From positions 2,976,001 through 3,040,000 of the forward strand of contig OY723237.1 in the NCBI GenBank assembly GCA_963210315.1: 64,000 nt of DNA, written 5' to 3'. Under the pieces are notes generated by a model. The model had not been told where the DNA came from. It worked only from the letters and a program-made list of their open reading frames with translations, and made no database searches. Made by a program: the position numbers and the translations under genes. Positions 19,684-32,451 of this stretch are shown here, piece by piece (within the stretch, counting starts at the first letter, position 1; every line of letters starts with the position of its first letter). This DNA comes from Rhynchopus euleeides. Its lineage: Eukaryota; Euglenozoa; Diplonemea; Diplonemida; Diplonemidae.

Positions 19684-22600
19684 GGCTGGGGGGGTGGGGT
19701 GGGGGCGGGAGGGGCGTCCTGTGCTGTGGTGGTGGTGGGTGGCATTGCCTTCATAGCGAAAACATGTGATTTCGCCCTTTTTTGACAACGATGATGGCGC
19801 TGTGTTAGAGTTCGGGGGGCGGGGTGGGGGCGGGGTGGGGGGGGGGGGGGGGGCGGGGGAGCCACAGCCGCCCGGCATCCCAGTTTGGTCAGGATACTGT
19901 CTTTCTCATCGCAACATCTGCTTTTTTGCCAAGAGCAGGACCACCCGCTACACGCGGCTCATCTTAGCGAGGATAAAACCCAAGCCCGCCCCCCCCCCCC
20001 CCTCACCCAACCTGGCACCCCGTCACCGAGCCCTGTGTTGCTGCAAGGCCAGCTTCTTGCAGTGCTGCTCTGGCATTTTTTTAAGAACATATTACAACCG
20101 AACCCCTCCCAATAAAAAAAACCCCCCCCACCCCCACCCCCACCCCCCTCCACTTCGCAGTTTTTTTCCACAAAACCGGCAACGTGCTTATTCGGCATGC
20201 TGAATTTTTCTCACTTCAACAGCAAAGGGGATCAAGCCACCCCCCCCAAAAAAAAAACCCCCCCCCTCCCCATCCCCTTGGTCTTGCATCCTGTTTTTTA
20301 TGATTTTCGTTGTGCAATTTTTTTAAAAGTAAAATATGGATTTGCATTGGTTTGCCCTTTGCTTTCGAGCGCGGCATCCTCTCCTCTCCCCCCCCCCCCC
20401 CCTCCCCCTCACCCACCCCCACCCTCAGGGGGAAAATTGGCAAATAACAGGAAACAGAGTTGGGGCAGGACAATGTGACAATAAAAACCCCCCTCTCCCC
20501 CCCCACCCACGACAGGAGAACACACTATCCACTATTCGGACAACCGCGCGCCAAATGTGTCAAAGGGGGGGGTGTGGGGGGGGGGGTTTTGATCGTCGAG
20601 AGTGAATGGAAAAGGAAGTCTCCCAGCACCTTCTTGCAAGGGGGGTGTGGGGGGGTGGGGGCTATGAGTGGCATCGCGACCTTGTCTGTCACCGGTTACT
20701 TTGCCTCATTTCTCTTCAATATAGAATATTGACGGACACGGCAAGTGGAGGGGAGTGATATCGCAGTGGTGAAACGAGGGGGGGAGGGTGGGTGGGGCGG
20801 GGATGTGTACGTAGCAGATGAGTGCATAGCTGAAAAGACTGTTCAGGCTATCTCCAGACTGAAGGGGGAAGAAATTAGACAGTACTTGCCTGGGGCGGGG
20901 GGGGGGGGGGGGGGGCGGGGGCGGCGCATGCACGACTCTGCTGCAGCAAAGTAAATTAGGCAAGATATCAGTAAGGCAGGGACAGTGGAGATCGCTGAAT
21001 ATTCACCCCACCCACAGAGGGGAGTGGGGGGGGAGGGGTGGTGGGTGGTGGTGGGGGAGGTGGAAGACACAAAGGACCCCCCCCCCCCCCCAGGGCTTCT
21101 TCTGGTTCAATGTGTGCCCCAGCCCTGGGTTAGCTGGACCCTTCCACCGGCAAAACCCACATCACATTTTCACGTCCTGCTGTTGGGTGACAAAGCGCTC
21201 TGTTTGAGAGCCACCGCCGACTGGTGGATTTTCATCTAGCGTCAGCCCAACCGCATGAACACGTGTCCTATATTTTTTTTTTTAATCGATCTCCGTCAGC
21301 CGCGCCAAAAATTGTTGCCAGAAATGGGATTGGAGGGGGGTGTGGGTTGGGAGCTCGGAGAATCCTGCATTTTATTCTGACTCTTTGATAAAGCAACATT
21401 TCACTGTGGCTGGCGCTGTATTTTGGCCGTCTCACCGCGTCACAGAAGATGCGCAGGTGTATGGGAGTGCGGGCGGCAGGCTCCCCTGCGCTTCAAACGA
21501 AAGCATTTACAATGGGTTCGCCCTGGGGAATCTGTCTGAAACAAGCCCCCCCCCCCCCCCCCCTCCGGGAACGCCATCGAGGAGGATGCAGACCAACAAC
21601 ACCCCCAGTGGGAGACTTCCGCTCTAAAACGCCGAAAAGTGAGCCGCCTAACAATATAGGTTGTCAGCCCGACACACTTTGACACAGAGCGAAAGGCCCC
21701 CACGGGGAGTGGGTACTCTTCGGTTCTCTTAAACTCCGCTGCTCGTTGTGCGCTTCGCCGTTGCAGTGATGGCCTGCGTCATTTCCAGGGGTTTATCAGC
21801 CAGCCACAGTGTGCCATGTGTGGTCATTTTTCAACGGAACGGAGTGAATTGCTGAAGTGGGAATGTGGGAGGGGGGGCGTGGGGTGGGGTAGGGCGGAGG
21901 GGCGGGCGTATAATTATTTTTTGCTGATTTTGAGTTGTCGGTGGGGGGGGGGGGGTGGGGAGGGTGCGGGGTTTTTCCCGCGGTATATCAACAGGATGTA
22001 AGCAGTGTCGAGTAGGTGGGCCGGCATCGAGCAGAAGAAGTCCTACAAAAGAACTGATGCGCGATAACCAGGACGCGCCTATGTGACAGCATGCTTGTAA
22101 ACTTCAAGCGTTCGGAAGAATTTTCGTGAAACTACAACCCGCCCTTCCTGGACCAACTCCTCCGAGGTTGACATTTGGCTGGCACCTGCACTGAGCTCAT
22201 CAACATAGATCGTGGTACAGTCGGGGCACAATAGAACGCATGTGATTCGTTGCCACTGCCATTACACACAACATGCAAAAAAAAGGACGGACACGTACCA
22301 CCCCTTCCGGGCACCACCTTCATTCTGACCTTCTTTCTTTTCCATATTTCTTCGTTCTCTTGTTTTTTTTGAATTCTGGACAACGTGACGCGACCTGGGC
22401 AGCAAAACCCCCCCCCCCCCTTCCCACGCCACGCCACGCGTGCTTCTTCTTCGGGGTTGCTTGTTTTATAAAAAAAATATACGTTCTCTTTGCGTTATTC
22501 TGCCTCCACCGACCGCCTTCTGGCTGCCAAGGCACTCCACCCCCGCCCCCCCCGCCCCCTGTTGCCCCAACCGCGATTCATTACTAGCTGGCATTCATTT

Positions 22601-25600
22601 TGAATGTTTTGTATTTTTTTCTCTCGACAATTGACTAAAGGGGGGCACACCGATCGAGCCACAGTGCGACTGATGGCTGCAATCCGTAATACCCACGGCT
22701 TCCAGAATCACCCATCGCCACTGGTTATGTGTGGGTGCATGAGTGATTCACCCTACAGCACAGAAGTTTGGGACAGTTAAGCGAGTTAGGCACCGCGCCT
22801 CCCCTGGCACACAGAGGGTGGGGCATGCCCGCATGCGGCGTAAGTTATGCTGATTGCCACGCCAACATCTACGCATGCGGTAGCCACATTGATCTGCCCG
22901 TCACACTGTGACTCGCACACCGTGTGTCGAGGCAGAGGTCGAGAGGGTTTTTCAGAGAGAGGCAGTGAGCCGACTGTTTTCAGGTAAGTGAGTTGAACAC
23001 GTTTTTTTGTTGAGTGCGGGTTGGCCATCCCTGCACAGACAGTGCGTGTGTGTGTGTGTGTGTGGTTTTTTCCTTCTTCTTGTGAACGGAGAGGGGGGGG
23101 TGGGGGTGGGGGTGGGAAGGGTAAACAAAGTGCCCAGGGGAATTAGAAAAGCCCGGCCCCCAACCCAACCCCCCCCCCAATTGCCCCGGATCAGATAAAG
23201 GTCGGTGTACCCCCACCCCCCCGGACTAGAGAACACCAGAACTTGCGAGAAGAGAGAGAGAGAGAGGGGGGGGGGGGGCACAGGAGGGGTATGGATGGTG
23301 GGTGAGGGGGTGGTGGGGGGCGGGTATATTTGAACAAATTGTCAAGAACAGGCCTTCATTTCATTCAACATTTGGATTCGCATTTTTTGAAGCCCCGGTG
23401 GGGGGGGGGGGGGAGGGGAGGGGGTGGGGTGGGTTGGGGGGAAATCATCACGACGCAGCAGTCGGTTCTCTGCTTACACTCTGAGGGGATTTCTCGTGCC
23501 GGCTCGCCGAAAGCAACGAGTTGGTCCCGACAAAGTGGTTCTTTTTCTACCCTCTGCCAATCTTTGCAGTTTCGAAAAACGGCCAGCCCTGGGAACTCGC
23601 CGGAGCACAATCCACGGGTGTCCTACAGGACAGGGCTAACTATGCGACACGGCAGAGGTCACTGGCTTGTCAGAACTGGTCGGGCGATTAGCCTAGCCCC
23701 GACTCCTGCGTCGTGTAGATAACAGTAAGGCACCAGAACGACCTCCGTGCATTATTGTGTGTGTGAAGTCATTCGGGGGAGATGCGTATGTATGTGCGTG
23801 TGTGTGCCACAGCTGTCAAAACCCCCGCCCGACAGAAGAACACGTCGGGCGCCATGTTGTTTTGGCACCCCGACAGACACCACAGCCAATCAGAGCTCGG
23901 TGCGGTTCGGCACTGCTGCAACCGAAGAAGATCCGACAAAAAATGATTTCACGCAAGGTTGCAATGTGGAGAGAGAGATGCAGGTATCACTCGTGCAGCG
24001 GCGGTGTATTTCGTGGATCTTCTGTTCGATGCCGGGGGGGGGGGGGGGCACAAATTCAATATTGCCTTCTGCAGTGTAACGATGGTCACCACGCAGGATG
24101 TTCCTGCGTGTGTGTGCACAACTTGCCACAAGGGAGAGCGAAAGACGAGAACAGATGGAGATGGGCAGCAGTATCTCGGGTCCCGAGGGTGGTATTTTCG
24201 ATTCAGAAACGTACCCCCAGTGGAGGCAGACGCGGGGGAGAGGTGGGGTGATCAACTTGTGATTCAAGGGGGGGGGGGGGGGGAGAAAAAGAAATACGGC
24301 GCCAACGCGAATACCCCCTTGGGCTTCGAGTCAGCGGTTTGTGGTGCCAGTGGCTTGCCGGCACATTTGTTTGCCCTTTTCGTATTTTCCAACCTCCTAG
24401 TTGTACTTTTCCCAGGATCCCCAACAGCGGTGTGGCATACCATCCGGGCAACTTCGTGGCAGGCAAAAAATAATGAACCTTTTTCGCAATGACACCTTGG
24501 AAGATCGTGTGGGACATCATTCAGAGGTCACGCTGGGCATATAAATCTGGCCAACGCCGTGTTTCACGCCAGCGCACCGATGTGTTGTACGGAAGGCATC
24601 ACCACCGGTCTGCAGCATGCAGGGGCTAACACTCCATCCGCGAGAAGTGCCGATCCACGCAGTGTGGCCAGAAGGCTTGCACAAAAGGCAGGCAAAGGAA
24701 GCATCCAGTGGAACCAAAGGGGTGTGCGAATGTGTGCGTGTGCAGGGTGGGAAGGGGAGGAAGCGTAGCGGGCTATGGGGGGGGACTTTGGTGGGGGGGG
24801 GATCACTGAACAACCAGAAACAGAGCAAGAAGATCATCCCATGGACACACACACGCACACACACACAGGCGCACATAGCCCTCTGGAGCGGCTTAGATAG
24901 GTCTGTCCTTTGTCACGGCAAGGCCAGACCATCCCTCTTTAGCTTCGCCCTTGGTGGCTGTTTTTCCCCCCCTTTGGAAACCGTATTATTCGTCACCCCG
25001 CTTGTATTTTCATAGCTGATTTGTTTTGAAGCCACCATTAAAAATAAACCGCGACAGCAAGATCCGATGGCCAACGTTTTGTCGCCGAGATTGGCTCTCT
25101 TGAATGTGTTGAACCTACCCAAACCCCCCCGATGCACACACATGCGTGACTCTTTTTTTTGTTGTTTCGGTCCTGTTCTTCTGGGGCAGCGTAACGCAGA
25201 ATCACCCTGCTGCTCTGTTGATGATCCATTGATCCCCACTGGAACAACACATGGGGGGCTTCGCTTCAGGAGTGCAGAAACGTGAGTTGCCTCACCATCG
25301 AGGAGGCAAGCCTGGCACAGTTTGACCCAGAGCAAAGGGCACCTCGCATGAATCCTTCGATTTATTTTGATAATACGCAGAGGCACACCGATCGCACCCT
25401 CTGCTCTCATTGTGATCCCTGAACTGGCACACACCTACGCCAAAAGATAAGGTGTTGTTTGTGCACCAAACCCGGAAAACTCCCGGGGAAAAAGAAAGAA
25501 AGAACAGGTTGTGTACCCTCCTGCGTGCCGCCATCGGGTTTCGCCACACCGGGGTAAAACCCGATGCTCGCCACACACACACACACACACGCGTGAATCT

Positions 25601-25944
25601 CTTTATAGCAGTGTAGACACACACTGAGCACATGCTCTTGATGGCATCTCCCACTGACACACACTCCTCCCTCACCTGCGTCAGCCCCACACCCCCCCCG
25701 ACCCCGCACCTCCATTCGATTATAGAATGGTGGTTTTTTTTGTGCCGTGATTGTATGAACGGAAATCAACTGAAAAGCTAAGAGGAGTGAAGGATTTTGT
25801 GGTGCTGGGGGGAGAGAGGGGGGGGGGGGGGGGAGGGGGGTGGAGGAGGTGCGCGGTGCAGGGGGGAGGGGCGAGGAACCCACAAACCAATAGCGGGACG
25901 TTGGAGGAGGGAACGGGGTGTGAGTGTGTGTCTGCGTGTGGGGG
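19684..25944. other. 6.3-kb gene desert rich in G/C homopolymers
   Basis: Reading frames on both strands are short or low-complexity, and none shows a domain, a GTATG intron or conserved composition. The sequence contains more than fifteen G or C runs of 8-20 bases, TG microsatellites (23045-23064; GT-rich near 25925) and scattered single transposon ends, including AGAGCGAAAGGCCCCC near 21690. A TTTTGATCGTCGAGAGTGAA block at 20586 recurs with small changes at 28264. No gene is claimed. Confidence 0.5.
25253..25342. mobile_element. Short MITE, GGGGGGCTTCGCTT termini
   Basis: The left end GGGGGGCTTCGCTTC and right end GAGCAAAGGGC are imperfect inverted repeats 90 bp apart, the same size class as the copies at 15126 and 16208. 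Confidence 0.45.
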
Positions 25945-27897
25945 AGGGGGGGGGGGTAGTGAATCATCATAAAAAATAGAATCACACTCACCTCTCCTTT
26001 ACTTGGTACCCTGCGCACTGAGGTTGTGTCAGGAGGGGGGGGGGTAGTGAATCATCATAAAAAATAGAATCACACTCACCTCTCCTTTACTTGGTACCCT
26101 GCGCACTGAGGTTGTGTCAGGAGGGGGGGGGGTAGTGAATCATCATAAAAAATAGAATCACACTCACCTCTCCTTTACTTGGTACCCTGCGCACTGAGGT
26201 TGTGTCAGGAGGGGGGGGGGTAGTGAATCATCATAAAAAATAGAATCACACTCACCTCTCCTTTACTTGGTACCCTGCGCACTGAGGTTGTGTCAGGAGG
26301 GGGGGGGGTAGTGAATCATCATAAAAAATAGAATCACACTCACCTCTCCTTTACTTGGTACCCTGCGCACTGAGGTTGTGTCAGGAGGGGGGGGGGTAGT
26401 GAATCATCATAAAAAATAGAATCACACTCACCTCTCCTTTACTTGGTACCCTGCGCACTGAGGTTGTGTCAGGAGGGGGGGGGGTAGTGAATCATCATAA
26501 AAAATAGAATCACACTCACCTCTCCTTTACTTGGTACCCTGCGCACTGAGGTTGTGTCAGGAGGGGGGGGGGGTAGTGAATCATCATAAAAAATAGAATC
26601 ACACTCACCTCTCCTTTACTTGGTACCCTGCGCACTGAGGTTGTGTCAGGAGGGGGGGGGGTAGTGAATCATCATAAAAAATAGAATCACACTCACCTCT
26701 CCTTTACTTGGTACCCTGCGCACTGAGGTTGTGTCAGGAGGGGGGGGGGTAGTGAATCATCATAAAAAATAGAATCACACTCACCTCTCCTTTACTTGGT
26801 ACCCTGCGCACTGAGGTTGTGTCAGGAGGGGGGGGGGGGTAGTGAATCATCATAAAAAATAGAATCACACTCACCTCTCCTTTACTTGGTACCCTGCGCA
26901 CTGAGGTTGTGTCAGGAGGGGGGGGGGTAGTGAATCATCATAAAAAATAGAATCACACTCACCTCTCCTTTACTTGGTACCCTGCGCACTGAGGTTGTGT
27001 CAGGAGGGGGGGGGGTAGTGAATCATCATAAAAAATAGAATCACACTCACCTCTCCTTTACTTGGTACCCTGCGCACTGAGGTTGTGTCAGGAGGGGGGG
27101 GGGGTAGTGAATCATCATAAAAAATAGAATCACACTCACCTCTCCTTTACTTGGTACCCTGCGCACTGAGGTTGTGTCAGGAGGGGGGGGGGTAGTGAAT
27201 CATCATAAAAAATAGAATCACACTCACCTCTCCTTTACTTGGTACCCTGCGCACTGAGGTTGTGTCAGGAGGGGGGGGGGTAGTGAATCATCATAAAAAA
27301 TAGAATCACACTCACCTCTCCTTTACTTGGTACCCTGCGCACTGAGGTTGTGTCAGGAGGGGGGGGGGTAGTGAATCATCATAAAAAATAGAATCACACT
27401 CACCTCTCCTTTACTTGGTACCCTGCGCACTGAGGTTGTGTCAGGAGGGGGGGGGGGTAGTGAATCATCATAAAAAATAGAATCACACTCACCTCTCCTT
27501 TACTTGGTACCCTGCGCACTGAGGTTGTGTCAGGAGGGGGGGGGGTAGTGAATCATCATAAAAAATAGAATCACACTCACCTCTCCTTTACTTGGTACCC
27601 TGCGCACTGAGGTTGTGTCAGGAGGGGGGGGGGTAGTGAATCATCATAAAAAATAGAATCACACTCACCTCTCCTTTACTTGGTACCCTGCGCACTGAGG
27701 TTGTGTCAGGAGGGGGGGGGGTAGTGAATCATCATAAAAAATAGAATCACACTCACCTCTCCTTTACTTGGTACCCTGCGCACTGAGGTTGTGTCAGGAG
27801 GGGGGGGGGTAGTGAATCATCATAAAAAATAGAATCACACTCACCTCTCCTTTACTTGGTACCCTGCGCACTGAGGTTGTGTCAGGAGGGGGGGGGG
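25945..27897. repeat. 22-unit 88-bp satellite array
   Basis: The word TAGTGAATCATCAT starts at 25957 and recurs every 88 bp (occasionally 89 or 90) up to 27810, giving 22 units. Units appear identical apart from the length of a G run of about 8-13 bases that opens each one. The unit contains AAAAAATAGAATCACACTC, GGTACCCTGCGCACTGAGG and TTGTGTCAGGAG. The array ends in GGTGGTAGTGGTGGTG. No ORF spans it. Such homogeneity implies recent amplification or ongoing conversion. Confidence 0.97.
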
Positions 27898-28723
27898 GGG
27901 GTGGTGGTAGTGGTGGTGCGGGGGGTGCAGGGGTTCTCGAATTTGCATGTGGGCTACAGATCTATCCCAGCAGGCAAAACAGAGGAGGAGGAGTCCTGGA
28001 TAGAGGGGGTGGGGAATGCAGGATGGTGATTCTTATGGCCCAACAAGGCTTTCGCACACAGGGGGGGAGGGGGGGGGGGAATAAGGCCTGCTGTTGAGCG
28101 ACGGCTACTATATGTGCCTTGGGGGCTGGGGGGGGGGGGGGGGGAATGTAGAAGGGGAGGGTAATGAAGTAGAAGCATAAGGAATCACGATATCTCGATC
28201 CCATGGCTCCCTTCACCCGCGGGGGGCGGAGGGAGAGAGTACGTCTGGGGGAGGGGGGGGGGGGTTTGATATCGTCGAGAGTGAACGGAAAAGTAAGGGG
28301 GGGGGGGGAACAGAGGGAGTTATCGCAGCACTGTCCCCTGCCTGCCCCCCCCCCCCAGTCTCACGAGGCGTGGGGAAAGGGGGGGGGGGGGTGCAGGCGG
28401 GTGCCGGGGAGTGCGGGGGCGGGAGGGATTGTTACATCCCCATCCCATCCTCCGTCTCCTTTCCTTCCCCCCCTCCCCCCGCTCCATCCCCCATCTCCCC
28501 GTTCCCTCCCCGGGTCAGTCGGCCAGTCCCTTGTCAGTTCCCCGACTGCTGTGTTGCGGGCAACTCGTCACTCCAGACACAACCCTCGTGTTCTACCTTC
28601 GCTTTGCCCCAACTCCACCCGAGTTTGCGAGCTCCGTTTGAGACGAAGGGGACGGCACGACACGATACCCCCCATTCCCGGAGGAACAGGGACTCAGCTG
28701 GAGAGTCGGACAGGATTCATGTC

Positions 28724-28890
28724 GTGGCGAAATCCACACCCACATTTAGGCACCCCCCCCCACCCGAATTTCGGCACCCCCGCACCCTATAAATTGCCCC
28801 CTTGGCGCCGTGGGCGATCAATTTTCGGGAGTGTGGGTACCTAAATTCGGGTGTGGGGGTGCCCTAAATGCGGGTGTAGACTTTCGCCAC
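28724..28890. mobile_element. Hairpin MITE, GTGGCGAAA termini
   Basis: The left end GTGGCGAAATCCACACCCAC and the right end around GGGTGTAGACTTTCGCCAC are inverted repeats. The inner arms continue as ATTTAGGCACCCCC / GGGGGTGCCCTAAAT, so most of the 167 bp folds on itself. Confidence 0.6.
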
Positions 28891-28952
28891 GTTATGACTC
28901 CCGAAAAGGGTAACCCACGGGTTGTCGGACCTCACCGTGCGGAGTAGGACAC

Positions 28953-29020
28953 AGGGGGGGGGGGGGGGTAGTGAAATAGAATGAGAAGGGAGCACAAGAA
29001 CGATCACCCTTCACCCGTTA
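28953..29020. repeat. TAGTGAAATAGAA dispersed repeat, copy 1
   Basis: A G run is followed by TAGTGAAATAGAATGAGAAG and by CACCCTTCACCCGTTAGGCAG. A close copy lies at 57322-57385 inside an intron of the MAPKKK gene. The opening (G run + TAGTGAA + ATAGAAT) is shared with the 88-bp satellite unit. Confidence 0.6.
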
Positions 29021-29476
29021 GGCAGGCTTGGGACCAGACTACCGCGTTGTGAGGGTAATGGGCAATGACTCAACCCCGCCCTCTCCCACACCCCCCCCCC
29101 CTTTTTCTCGGATGTTCCTGCACGCACAATATAAGGGGGGGTGGTGGGGGGTGGACTCGTGAAGCGGGGTGGTGGAGGCTGTCCTTCCATAACTTCTGAA
29201 AGGTGTAACGGCATGAAGAGGAGGGGCGACGGCGACGAACACACACACACGCGCACGCGCGCGCGTGAAACTTTTTTGTATGTATGTCGACAATCACATA
29301 CACCGCGAGAGCTAGGCTACTGCACAGGTACGATTTGTCCCATTGACAATTTTTTTTGGAGTAGCGTCGATCACGCCAGCCTGCCCCCCATGCAGGACAT
29401 GGTGCCTGCACACACACCAAAATCTCAGATCAGGCTCAAAAAAGCCCACCCCCTCCCTCCCTCCCACACACACACA

Positions 29477-29563
29477 GGGGAATCCTTCGGGAGTGCGATA
29501 CTGAAGGGGAGGTGCTACTGTCCGTTCAGGGCGACACCGCCTTAAAACTTTATAACCACACAC
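29477..29563. repeat. Fragment of the 358-bp direct repeat
   Basis: GGGGAATCCTTCGGGAGTGC through CTTAAAACTTTATAACC matches the 3' quarter of the 358-bp repeats at 35413 and 36212, with about two substitutions. Confidence 0.8.
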
Positions 29564-29713
29564 ACACACCCCGCACCCCTGTTCTTCGTTCAGTGGATGG
29601 GGTGTAATATTCTCGAAAGCGGGTGTCGCCCACTTTGCGCAGTTTTTTTTGAGTTCCTGTTCGTGGTGTAGTGCAGACACAGCACCTCAGGTGAAGGTGG
29701 GGGGGGGGGGGTA

Positions 29714-30861
29714 GAGGGGGTCAAATGCCACCCTTTTACGTGGACAAACACGATTTTTCAAAAAACCGGCGCAGAGGCCCCAAAGCCCCCGTAAACCCTC
29801 CAAACCCCCCCAGATCGGTCCGGAAACCCATCGAACCCCACTTTTCCACCATTCCGGGCACCTCAGGTGCCCGAATTGGGGTACCTAAATTTTGTGCCAC
29901 CGTTTGGTACCGGACAGTGCCACTGTGTGGGAGGTTGGAAAAGAAAATGCCCCAACACACCACATCTGAGGGTTGCAATGCATGTTGCTTGCCAACCACG
30001 TCATCCGGTGGGTGTCAGGCGCTATGTAGGTGGCATTAGCCAGGTCTTCGATGAGTTCTGGCTTGTATATGTACCTCCCTGCCACCATGCACCGGGAGGC
30101 TGCCTGTAGGTACGGAACAAGTCCAGATGGTCGTGTGATTCCTGTGCAGCAGTGCTCCACAACCGGGATGTGTTGACAACGACTGTTGCAACACGAGCTG
30201 TACATTCCGGGAACACACGAAGTGCGCTGTCGTGGTACCCATTGTGCCAGAATTGGTAGTTGCTGCGGTCTACTTTGCCTGGCCCAAGAGCACTGGTACT
30301 GAACGGTGCAATATGCGTGGCGAGGTGAATGCAACGGAAGGGCGCAAAGTCAATACAGCTCTCGGATGGCGGGTGGTGGTGCCACTAGTGTGTGACGTTC
30401 ACTCGAGGATACAACGCATCACAATGAATCAGCAACCGTGGACCGAGTACAATACGCTCTCTGTGGCTGGTGTGGGGGACAAAGGCAGTGCCTGTGCCGC
30501 AGGCAGGGAGGTACATATACAAGCCAGAACACATCGAAGACCTGGCTCATGCCACCTACATAGCGCCTGACACCCACCGGATGACGTGGTTGGCAAGCAA
30601 CATGCATTGCAACCCTCAGATGTGGTGTGTTGGGGCATTTTCTTTTCCAACCTCCCACACAGTGGCACTGTCCGGTACCAAACGGTGGCACAAAATTTAG
30701 GTACCCCAATTCGGGCACCTGAGGTGCCCGGAATGGTGGAAAAGTGGGGTTCGATGGGTTTCCGGACCGATCTGGGGGGGTTTGGAGGGTTTACGGGGGC
30801 TTTGGGGCCTCTGCGCCGGTTTTTTGAAAAATCGTGTTTGTCACCCCCATTTGACCCCCCC
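29714..30861. mobile_element. Foldback element with ~350-bp arms, TA-flanked
   Basis: The segment from about 29714 to 30080 reappears inverted at about 30505-30861, with termini GGGGGTCAAATG. A TA dinucleotide sits on both sides (29712-29713 and 30862-30863), consistent with a TA target duplication. The central 420 bp is unique. Minus-strand frame 30334-29885 (149 aa) runs from the centre into the left arm, and its C-terminal part is repeated on the plus strand of the right arm, so the arms appear to contain part of a coding region. Confidence 0.8.
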
Positions 30862-30864
30862 TAG

Positions 30865-32451
30865 GCATACAGTGCAAACGATAATTATTATCGCATATAT
30901 ACCAGATACGATAATTTTCGGAAAATTGTCGCATACGATAATTCATTATCGCATACGATAATCCATTATCGTATGATGCGATAATGGATTATCGTATACG
31001 ACCAGATACGATAATTATTATCGTATGCGATAATATACGATAATCCCATTCTCGTATGCGATACCCACCTGATTTTGCCCGAAACCAATCACCGAAATCT
31101 CCAGTTTACCACCGTCAAACGCCACCAAACCCCGCCAAGGGCCACAATCAGCCACAAAATAGAGATCACTACCATTCTCCCAGCCCCAGGAAGGGTAAGA
31201 TGAGCTGTGGGGTCCGGTGCTGCAGGCAGGGTACGCGTACTGGTCTGTGTCCGGGCTGCTGTGGTCATCGACAAGGCTGTGGTCTGTCCGAAGGAGGTGG
31301 ATGGTGGTCTCCCTCAGGTGGATCGCGTCTCTCCGATCCTGCATGGGCTCAGGTGTCTCCAGATGATCATCATCCCTTGCCTTGCTGTCGGTGAGGATGG
31401 CGCCCGAGCTCCGCCTTCTAGCGCAGCGGAGTCGTGCAGGTCAGGCAGGCTCCTTGAGGCCTCCGAGGTGATGTGCGCGCGCCACCCCGTGGTTCCTTGT
31501 AGAGTTGCAGACAGGTCCGTGCGCACGGTGGGAGCGTTCGTATCGCCCGTTCCGTGCCAGGCCCTGAAGAATACCTTTGGTTGAGTATTGACTCTCTCGG
31601 GTTCAAACCCCATTCAAGGTCCTTCGCTATGTCATCACTGGTCGTCAGTCAGAGGGGAAGAACGGTGTTCCTCACTTTTTCACTGCTCACGGGAGCGAAG
31701 GCCAAGTCCAACATAAGTGGTAGCCTTGAAGAGAAATCTCCTGATCTCTCCAAACATTGCACCGAAGACCACACCTGCCTATCAGGTTCTTCCCCATCAG
31801 TCGAACAGTCTTTCTTGTTCATGTTCTGGGCAGGGTGCTCTGTCTCGGTCACCCCGACACCTGCTTCAACTAGGCTAGCCCAACGTCTTCCCTCAGTGTT
31901 CTCACAGGGGTGTCCTCAGTATCTGGGTCCCGACGGCAAGGCAGCGTACCAGTCGGCTTTGCGAACCCGCAACAGGCTGTACTGGTGGTTGCATACCGCC
32001 GCAAGTATGACCCTGTTGCTGCGTAGTCATGTTTTCCATGAAGTGGGGTGGCGACAGGGTGTAAGTCACGAGGGGAAGGGCATGTGGAACGGCCACTGCC
32101 CAATCCCCAGAGTCCTCTCCGCCCCACTGTGCCTGAAACTTCTTCAGACAGACATAGTGATGTGCATGTCATGGCACTATGTGTGTTGTGTCTCTGCCAC
32201 CCATTTGTGAGGGACATTCTACACTTCTGAGTGAAGCCCCCCGTCACCAATAATTCAAAGAAGCAAAAATGGCAGCTTCCGGCTCCACTTTTACCACTTT
32301 TTCAATGTGTTCTGGGCTGATTTCTGGTTTTCCGAAAATCTCAAAAAATTATCGCACCATTATCGTATATTATCGTATACGATAATATACGATAATGGGA
32401 ATACGATAATAATTATCGTATGCGATAATAATTATCGTTTGCACTGTATGC
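30865..32451. mobile_element. TIR element with ACGATAAT palindromes and CTAG target duplication
   Basis: The ends GCATACAGTGCAAACGATAA and its reverse complement are inverted repeats, continued by arrays of the self-complementary words ACGATAAT/ATTATCGT and TCGTATACGA. CTAG lies immediately outside both ends (30861-30864 and 32452-32455), a 4-bp target duplication; closing the site restores C7-TAG-G runs. The interior is mostly a reverse-orientation copy of the dispersed repeat found at 32588 and 60215. No intact transposase is seen. Confidence 0.8.
31068..32160 (-). repeat. Dispersed repeat family R, copy 1 (truncated)
   Basis: The reverse complement matches 32745-33720 and 60225-61080 over long stretches, including GGTGATGATCATCTGGAGA and CCATCCACCTCCTTCGGACA. 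Its terminus CCACCTGATTTTGCCCGAAA equals the right end of copy 2; the other end is missing. Frames are broken differently in each copy, so no coding claim is made. Confidence 0.75.

Larger units (their letters stand above)
27898..29711. other. Spacer with poly-G tracts and repeat fragments
   Basis: No supported gene. It holds G runs near 28068, 28130, 28255 and 28380, a hairpin MITE, a TAGTGAAATAGAA repeat and a fragment of the 358-bp repeat (separate entries). Plus-strand frames at 28203-28844 are low-complexity proline-rich translations of G/C runs. Confidence 0.5.

Noticed and set aside
25945-27897. CRISPR-like regular repeat array
   Set aside because: The 88-bp units are contiguous with no unique spacers, vary only in a G run, and lie in a eukaryotic spliced genome; this is a satellite.
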